Shown: positions 60,085-64,000 of the stretch, piece by piece | How the letters are laid out: every line of letters begins with the position of its first letter | Numbering within the stretch: the stretch's first letter is position 1 | Source: Streptomyces sp. NBC_00525 | GTDB lineage: Bacteria; Actinomycetota; Actinomycetes; Streptomycetales; Streptomycetaceae | Direction: 5' to 3' | DNA: 64,000 nucleotides | NCBI RefSeq assembly: GCF_036346595.1 | Contig: NZ_CP107834.1 | Location: forward strand, 6,200,001-6,264,000 | Program-made: the position numbers and the translations under genes | The notes under the pieces: generated by a model | Database searches by the model: none | The model's input: the letters and a program-made list of their open reading frames with translations, nothing else | What the model was told of the DNA's origin: nothing

Positions 60085-61527
60085 ATGACCACGCGCCCCA
60101 CGTCCGGAGCCGCCCCGCCACCCGTCGTCACCCGCGCCGGCCACCCCCTCCCCGACACCCCGCCGTACGACGTCACCGTCATCGGCGCCGGAGTCGTCGG
60201 CACCGCCATCGCCCGCGCCCTGGCCCGCCACCCCCTGCGCACCGCACTCGTCGAAGCCACCGACGACATCGCCAACGGCACCTCCAAGGCCAACACCGCG
60301 ATCCTGCACACCGGCTTCGACGCCGCCCCCGGCACCCTGGAGGCCCGGCTCGTCCGCGAGGGCAGCCGGCTGCTCTCCCGGTACGCCGCCGAGACCGGCA
60401 TCCCCGTCGAACGCGTCGGCGCCCTCCTCGTCGCCTGGGACCGGGAACAACTCGACGCCCTGCCCGCCCTGCTGGCCAAGGCCGAACGCAACGGCTACCA
60501 CGCGGCCCGGCTGCTCGACGCGGCGCAGACCGCCGCCCGCGAACCCCACCTCGGACCCGGCGCGCTCGGCGCCCTGGAGATCCCCGACGAATCCGTCATC
60601 TGCCCCTGGACCACCCCGCTCGCCTACGCCACCCAGGCCGTCCGGGCCGGGGTCCACCTCCATCTGGACTGCCCGGTCCAGGGCCTCGCGTACACGGACG
60701 GACTGCACACCGTCACCACCGGCCGCGGCACCCTGCGCACCCGGCTGCTCATCAACGCCGCCGGGCTGCACGCCGACACCGTCGACCGGCTGCTGGGCAT
60801 CGACACCTTCACCGTGCGCCCGCGCCGGGGCCAGCTCATCGTCTTCGACAAGCTCGCCCGCGACCTGGTCCGGCACATCCTGCTGCCCGTGCCCACCGCC
60901 GCAGGCAAGGGCGTCCTGGTGGCGCCGACCGTCTTCGGCAACGTCCTGCTCGGCCCCACCGCCGAGGACCTGGACGACAAGGAGGCCACCGAGTCCACCG
61001 CCGAAGGGCTCGCCCTCCTCCGCGAGAAGGGCGGCCGGGTGCTGCCCCGGCTGCTCGACGAGGAGGTCACCGCCGTCTACGCGGGACTGCGGGCCGCCAC
61101 CGGCCAGGAGGACTACCGGATCACCGCCCACCCGGACCGCGGCCTGATCACGGTGGGCGGCATCCGCTCCACCGGCCTCACCGCCTCCATGGCCATCGCC
61201 GCATACGTCCTGACCCTCCTCCCCGGCGCCGGCATCGACCCCGGCGAACCGGCGGACCTCGCGCCCCTCACCCTGCCGAACCTCGGCGAAGCCGCCCCGC
61301 GCCCGTACCTCGACGCGGAACTCATCGCCCGCGACCCCGCCTACGGCACCGTCGTCTGCCACTGCGAACGCGTCACGGACGGCGAGATCCGGGACGCCTT
61401 CGCCGCCACGCTCCCGCCGCGCACGGCCGAGGGCCTCGCCCGCAGGACCAGGGCCGGCAACGGACGCTGCCAGGGCTTCCACTGCGCGGCCGCACTCCGC
61501 GCACGCATCGAGGAGGCCCGCCCATGA
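60085..61527 (+). CDS. FAD-dependent oxidoreductase with BFD-like [2Fe-2S] domain (GlpA-like)
   Basis: A 480-residue flavoprotein. The dinucleotide motif VTVIGAGVVGTAIARALAR is near residue 30, a DAO-fold body follows, and GGIRSTGLTASMAIA closes the FAD domain. The C-terminal 90 residues are a BFD-type domain with cysteines in VVCHCERVTDGE and GRCQGFHCAA. The combination matches GlpA-like glycerol-3-phosphate dehydrogenases and similar 2-hydroxyacid oxidases. GGGAGA precedes the ATG. It overlaps the next gene as ATGA. Confidence 0.85.
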   Translation: MTTRPTSGAAPPPVVTRAGHPLPDTPPYDVTVIGAGVVGTAIARALARHPLRTALVEATDDIANGTSKANTAILHTGFDAAPGTLEARLVREGSRLLSRYAAETGIPVERVGALLVAWDREQLDALPALLAKAERNGYHAARLLDAAQTAAREPHLGPGALGALEIPDESVICPWTTPLAYATQAVRAGVHLHLDCPVQGLAYTDGLHTVTTGRGTLRTRLLINAAGLHADTVDRLLGIDTFTVRPRRGQLIVFDKLARDLVRHILLPVPTAAGKGVLVAPTVFGNVLLGPTAEDLDDKEATESTAEGLALLREKGGRVLPRLLDEEVTAVYAGLRAATGQEDYRITAHPDRGLITVGGIRSTGLTASMAIAAYVLTLLPGAGIDPGEPADLAPLTLPNLGEAAPRPYLDAELIARDPAYGTVVCHCERVTDGEIRDAFAATLPPRTAEGLARRTRAGNGRCQGFHCAAALRARIEEARP

Positions 61528-62747
61528 CCCGCCGCGAACGCCGGGTGGACGTCCTCGTCGTCGGTGCCGGACCGGCCGGGCTCGCCGCCGCGGCCGCTCT
61601 CGCCGCGGCCGGCGTACCGGACGTGGAGGTCCTGGACCGCGAACAGGCGGCGGGCGGCGTCCCCCGCCACTGCGCCCACGGCGGATTCGGCACGCGCCGC
61701 ACCGGCGACCTCAGCGGCCCCGTGTACGCGACGCGCTGCGCGGCCGAGGCGACGACGGCCGGAGCCACCCTCCGTACCGGTGTCACGGTCACCGGCTGGG
61801 CGGGGCCCCGCACCCTCGACGCCACCGGACCCGGCGGCCTCGAACGCATCACCGCCCGCGCCGTCGTCCTCGCCACCGGCGCCCGCGAACGCCCCCGCGC
61901 CGCCCGCCTCGTCCCCGGCACCCGGCCCTCCGGTGTCTACACCACCGGCGAACTCCAGCAGGCCGTCCACCTCCACCACCAGACCATCGGCACCCGCGCC
62001 GTGATCGTGGGCGACGAACCGGTCGCCCTCTCGGCGGCCGAAACCCTGCGCACCGCCGGGGTCCGGCTCGTCGCCCGCGTCACCGAGCACCCGCCCCACC
62101 TCCTCCGGGCCGTGCGCCCGGCCGGCTCGTCGCCCCTGCTCACCCGTACCACCGTCACCGGCCTGACCGGCCGCCCCCGCCTCACCGGTGTCCGGGTGCG
62201 GCACGAGAACGGCCGCACCACCACACTCGCCTGCGACACCGTGGTCTTCACGGCCGACTGGATTCCCGAACACGAACTCGCCCGACGCGGCGGTCTGCCC
62301 CTGGACGCCGGGACGAAGGGACCCGCCCACGACCCCGCGTACCGCACCGCCGAACCCGGCGTCTTCGCGGTGGGCAACCTGCTGCACGGCGGGGAGAGCG
62401 CGGCCACCGCCGCCCGCGAGGGCCGGGCCGTCACCGGACCCGTGCTGAGCCATCTGGCCGCCGGCACCTGGCCGGCCGGCGGAGTGCCGCTCACCGTCGC
62501 GGAGCCACTGGAGTGGATCGCCCCCAACCTCACCGGACCCGGCGGCACACCGGCCGCCGGGCCCTTCCTGCTGCGGACCGGCCGGCGGCTGACCGCCCCG
62601 CTGATCGTCGTCAGCCAGGACGGGGAGCCGCTGCACCGCCGCCGCCTGGTCCGCACCGTGCAGCCGGGACGCTCCTTCCCGCTGCCCGCCGACTGGCTGG
62701 AACACGCCGACCCGCGCGGCGGCCCCGTCCACATCCGGCTCGCCTGA
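61524..62747 (+). CDS. NAD(P)/FAD-dependent oxidoreductase (partner subunit)
   Basis: The 407-residue product is a pyridine nucleotide-disulphide reductase-like flavoprotein without a redox disulphide. The FAD motif VLVVGAGPAGLAAAAALAAAG is at residues 10-30. ATGARERPR and the second nucleotide site AVIVGDEPVAL follow, and the C-terminal FAD contact is GVFAVGNLLHGGESAATAAREGR. It resembles the second subunits found beside GlpA-like enzymes in bacteria that use NAD or ferredoxin-type acceptors. It completes the three-gene kinase-dehydrogenase-reductase operon. Confidence 0.85.
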   Translation: MTRRERRVDVLVVGAGPAGLAAAAALAAAGVPDVEVLDREQAAGGVPRHCAHGGFGTRRTGDLSGPVYATRCAAEATTAGATLRTGVTVTGWAGPRTLDATGPGGLERITARAVVLATGARERPRAARLVPGTRPSGVYTTGELQQAVHLHHQTIGTRAVIVGDEPVALSAAETLRTAGVRLVARVTEHPPHLLRAVRPAGSSPLLTRTTVTGLTGRPRLTGVRVRHENGRTTTLACDTVVFTADWIPEHELARRGGLPLDAGTKGPAHDPAYRTAEPGVFAVGNLLHGGESAATAAREGRAVTGPVLSHLAAGTWPAGGVPLTVAEPLEWIAPNLTGPGGTPAAGPFLLRTGRRLTAPLIVVSQDGEPLHRRRLVRTVQPGRSFPLPADWLEHADPRGGPVHIRLA

Positions 62748-62789
62748 AACCGCCCGCCGAAGGCCCCGGCCACCCCGTGCGCGGGCCGC

Positions 62790-63158
62790 TCAGGGAATCA
62801 GCAGCCAGTCCGAGCCGATCGCCGCGACCAGCCCGACCGCCAGCAGCCAACTCCCCAGCCGGGTGCGCCCGTTCCGGCTCAGCTCGATCACGACCCCGCA
62901 CAGGATCAGCGCCAGCCCGTACACCCCGACCACCAGCACCGAGGACCGGCTCGCGATCCGCAGGCCCAGCACCACCGCCATCGCGGCCATCCCGACCGAC
63001 GAGAGCACGATGCGCAACCGTCTCGCCTGGCGCGGAGTCAGCCGGCGCTCCCCGGCCGCCGCTCCCGCCCCGCCTTCCGCGACATCGTCCACGACGCCCT
63101 CCGTCGCGTCCTCGGCTATCGGGGTGTCCACGGCCCGGTCCTGGTCAGAAGTGCTCAT
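62790..63158 (-). CDS. small membrane protein, unknown function
   Basis: From the ATG at 63158 the protein has 122 residues. An acidic, Ala/Gly-rich N-terminus is followed by three membrane helices (IVLSSVGMAAMAVVLGLRI, LVVGVYGLALILCGVVIEL and WLLAVGLVAAIGSDWLLI). No family is recognised with confidence; small three-helix proteins of this type are common and poorly known in Streptomyces. It converges on the flavoprotein gene, with only 42 nt between their stops. Confidence 0.8.
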   Translation of the reverse strand: MSTSDQDRAVDTPIAEDATEGVVDDVAEGGAGAAAGERRLTPRQARRLRIVLSSVGMAAMAVVLGLRIASRSSVLVVGVYGLALILCGVVIELSRNGRTRLGSWLLAVGLVAAIGSDWLLIP

Positions 63159-63233
63159 GACGCCGGATCGTAATGGCTCCACCCGAACCGTCGCGCCGTT
63201 GTCAAACAACACCGTCGAAACCCGGCCGTGTTC

Positions 63234-63764
63234 CTACCGGCCACGGACCCCGCCCCCACCGGACCCGCCCCGGACCCCGCCCGGCCCGAGCCCCGGAGCC
63301 TCCACCGCCGCGTCCACCGGACCCGCGCCCGGACGCTCCACGCGCGCCGCCAGCTCCCGCGCCCAGTCCGTCAGCGCCCCGAGCCCCATCCCGTGCGCCT
63401 CCCCGGCCTCGTACGCCTCCAGCGCCGCCGCGCCCCGCCGCAGCAACCGGGCACCGCCCTTCGCATTGCCGCGGGCCGCATGGGTCAGGCCCACCGCCAG
63501 CTGGGCCAGCCCGCGCCACAACTCACGCTCCCCGGCCGGGCCCGACTTCCAGGCGTCCTCGAACACCTCGTGCGCGTGGAACGGCATCCCCGCGTCGAGC
63601 AGCCGCTGCGCCTCCCGCACGGTCTGCGCGGGGGTGCGCTCGACGCCCTCCGGCTGCCGCTCCACCCCCGGCGTCCCGTACGGCAGGGGGCGCCCCAGCC
63701 CGTCACGGGGGCGCGCGTTGTGCGCCCGGCCCTCGGAATCCCGGTCCCTGCGTGTCTCGTTCAC
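63234..63764 (-). CDS. DUF309-domain protein
   Basis: A 176-residue protein. The DUF309 core spans about 50-140, with AQRLLDAGMPFHAHEVFEDAWK, then LWRGLAQLAVGLTHAARGNA and GARLLRRGAAAL. The His/Glu in FHAHEVFEDAW are the family hallmark and could bind a metal. The N- and C-termini are Gly/Pro/Arg-rich and probably disordered. It starts at a GTG. DUF309 proteins have no established biochemical function. It is divergent from the next regulator gene. Confidence 0.85.
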   Translation of the reverse strand: MNETRRDRDSEGRAHNARPRDGLGRPLPYGTPGVERQPEGVERTPAQTVREAQRLLDAGMPFHAHEVFEDAWKSGPAGERELWRGLAQLAVGLTHAARGNAKGGARLLRRGAAALEAYEAGEAHGMGLGALTDWARELAARVERPGAGPVDAAVEAPGLGPGGVRGGSGGGGVRGR

Positions 63765-63873
63765 ACCCCGATTGTGCCCCGCACCTGCGGCGAACTGTCC
63801 GAACCACTGTCGGTCGCGACCCGCGCGCGACTAGGCTCGACCACCATGGTCATCACATTGGGGGAGGGTAGGC

Positions 63874-64000
63874 ATGAAGCCGTCCCGGCCGCTTTATGAG
63901 CGCGAACCGGAACTCGCCACTGCCGCACAAGCCATCGACGCGCTCTGCGGCGCGCAGGCCACCGGCGGGCTGCTGATCTACAGCGGCGAGGCAGGTATCG
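63874..64000 (+). CDS. LuxR/AAA-type regulator, N-terminal part (truncated by window)
   Basis: An ATG at 63874, preceded by GGGGGAGGG, opens a frame that continues past the window. The first 42 residues include PLYEREPELATAAQAIDALCG and LLIYSGEAGI, the start of a Walker A motif. This is the usual N-terminus of large STAND/AAA LuxR-family regulators in Streptomyces. The rest is outside, so the helix-turn-helix cannot be confirmed. Confidence 0.7.
   Translation, partial: MKPSRPLYEREPELATAAQAIDALCGAQATGGLLIYSGEAGI

Overview
The window is about 64 kb of very GC-rich actinobacterial DNA. Almost every codon ends in G or C, GTG starts are common and neighbouring genes overlap by 4 nt. A hopanoid cluster preceded by idi, a conservon (CvnABCD), DasR-like sites, a c-di-AMP riboswitch before an M23 peptidase and a DUF6126 gene all point to Streptomyces. 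No insertion sequence, prophage or CRISPR array was seen.

Left part (1-24.1 kb): the end of a DUF308/HdeD membrane protein, an anti-sigma-type ATPase, idi and a CDF metal exporter lead into a tightly coupled operon (3199-10260). That operon holds two CDP-alcohol phosphatidyltransferases, a LicC-like nucleotidyltransferase, an archaeal-type glycerol-1-phosphate dehydrogenase homologue, a GT2 glycosyltransferase and a Wzm/Wzt-type ABC exporter. It looks like a route for making and exporting a polyol-phosphate glycolipid or polymer. The hopanoid operon follows (10699-22400): hpnC, hpnD, hpnE, prenyl synthase, shc, hpnG, hpnH, dxs and an aminotransferase. After it come an XRE-cupin regulator with dyad operators and a DUF6126 peptide.

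Middle part (24-36.5 kb): a c-di-AMP (ydaO) riboswitch precedes a LysM/M23 peptidase, followed by an SGNH hydrolase. Next is a six-gene minus-strand operon of the poorly characterised STM4011-STM4015 families: two STM4015 leucine-rich proteins, an STM4014 ATP-grasp-like protein, an STM4013 hydrolase and two radical SAM enzymes. A 108-aa protein and a DUF6745 protein are transcribed divergently from it. The shared intergenic region carries two back-to-back matches to the RecA-NDp/PafBC DNA-damage promoter consensus, so both arms may belong to one damage-inducible system. This is the strongest candidate here for an undescribed system. A TetR regulator and a Glu/Leu-type dehydrogenase with a dyad operator follow.

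Right part (36.7-64 kb): an MBL-fold hydrolase; a conservon whose kinase lacks an obvious sensor domain; tRNA-Pro(GGG); a secreted beta-helix protein and a methyltransferase, each with a DasR-like site; an N-extended GAPDH; an EF-G paralogue; an S66 peptidase with a leaderless-type promoter; and a GntR/FadR regulator whose palindromic operator recurs before lutABC. Then come an APC permease, a glycerol-kinase/oxidoreductase operon, a DUF309 protein and the start of a probable LuxR/AAA-type regulator cut by the window edge.
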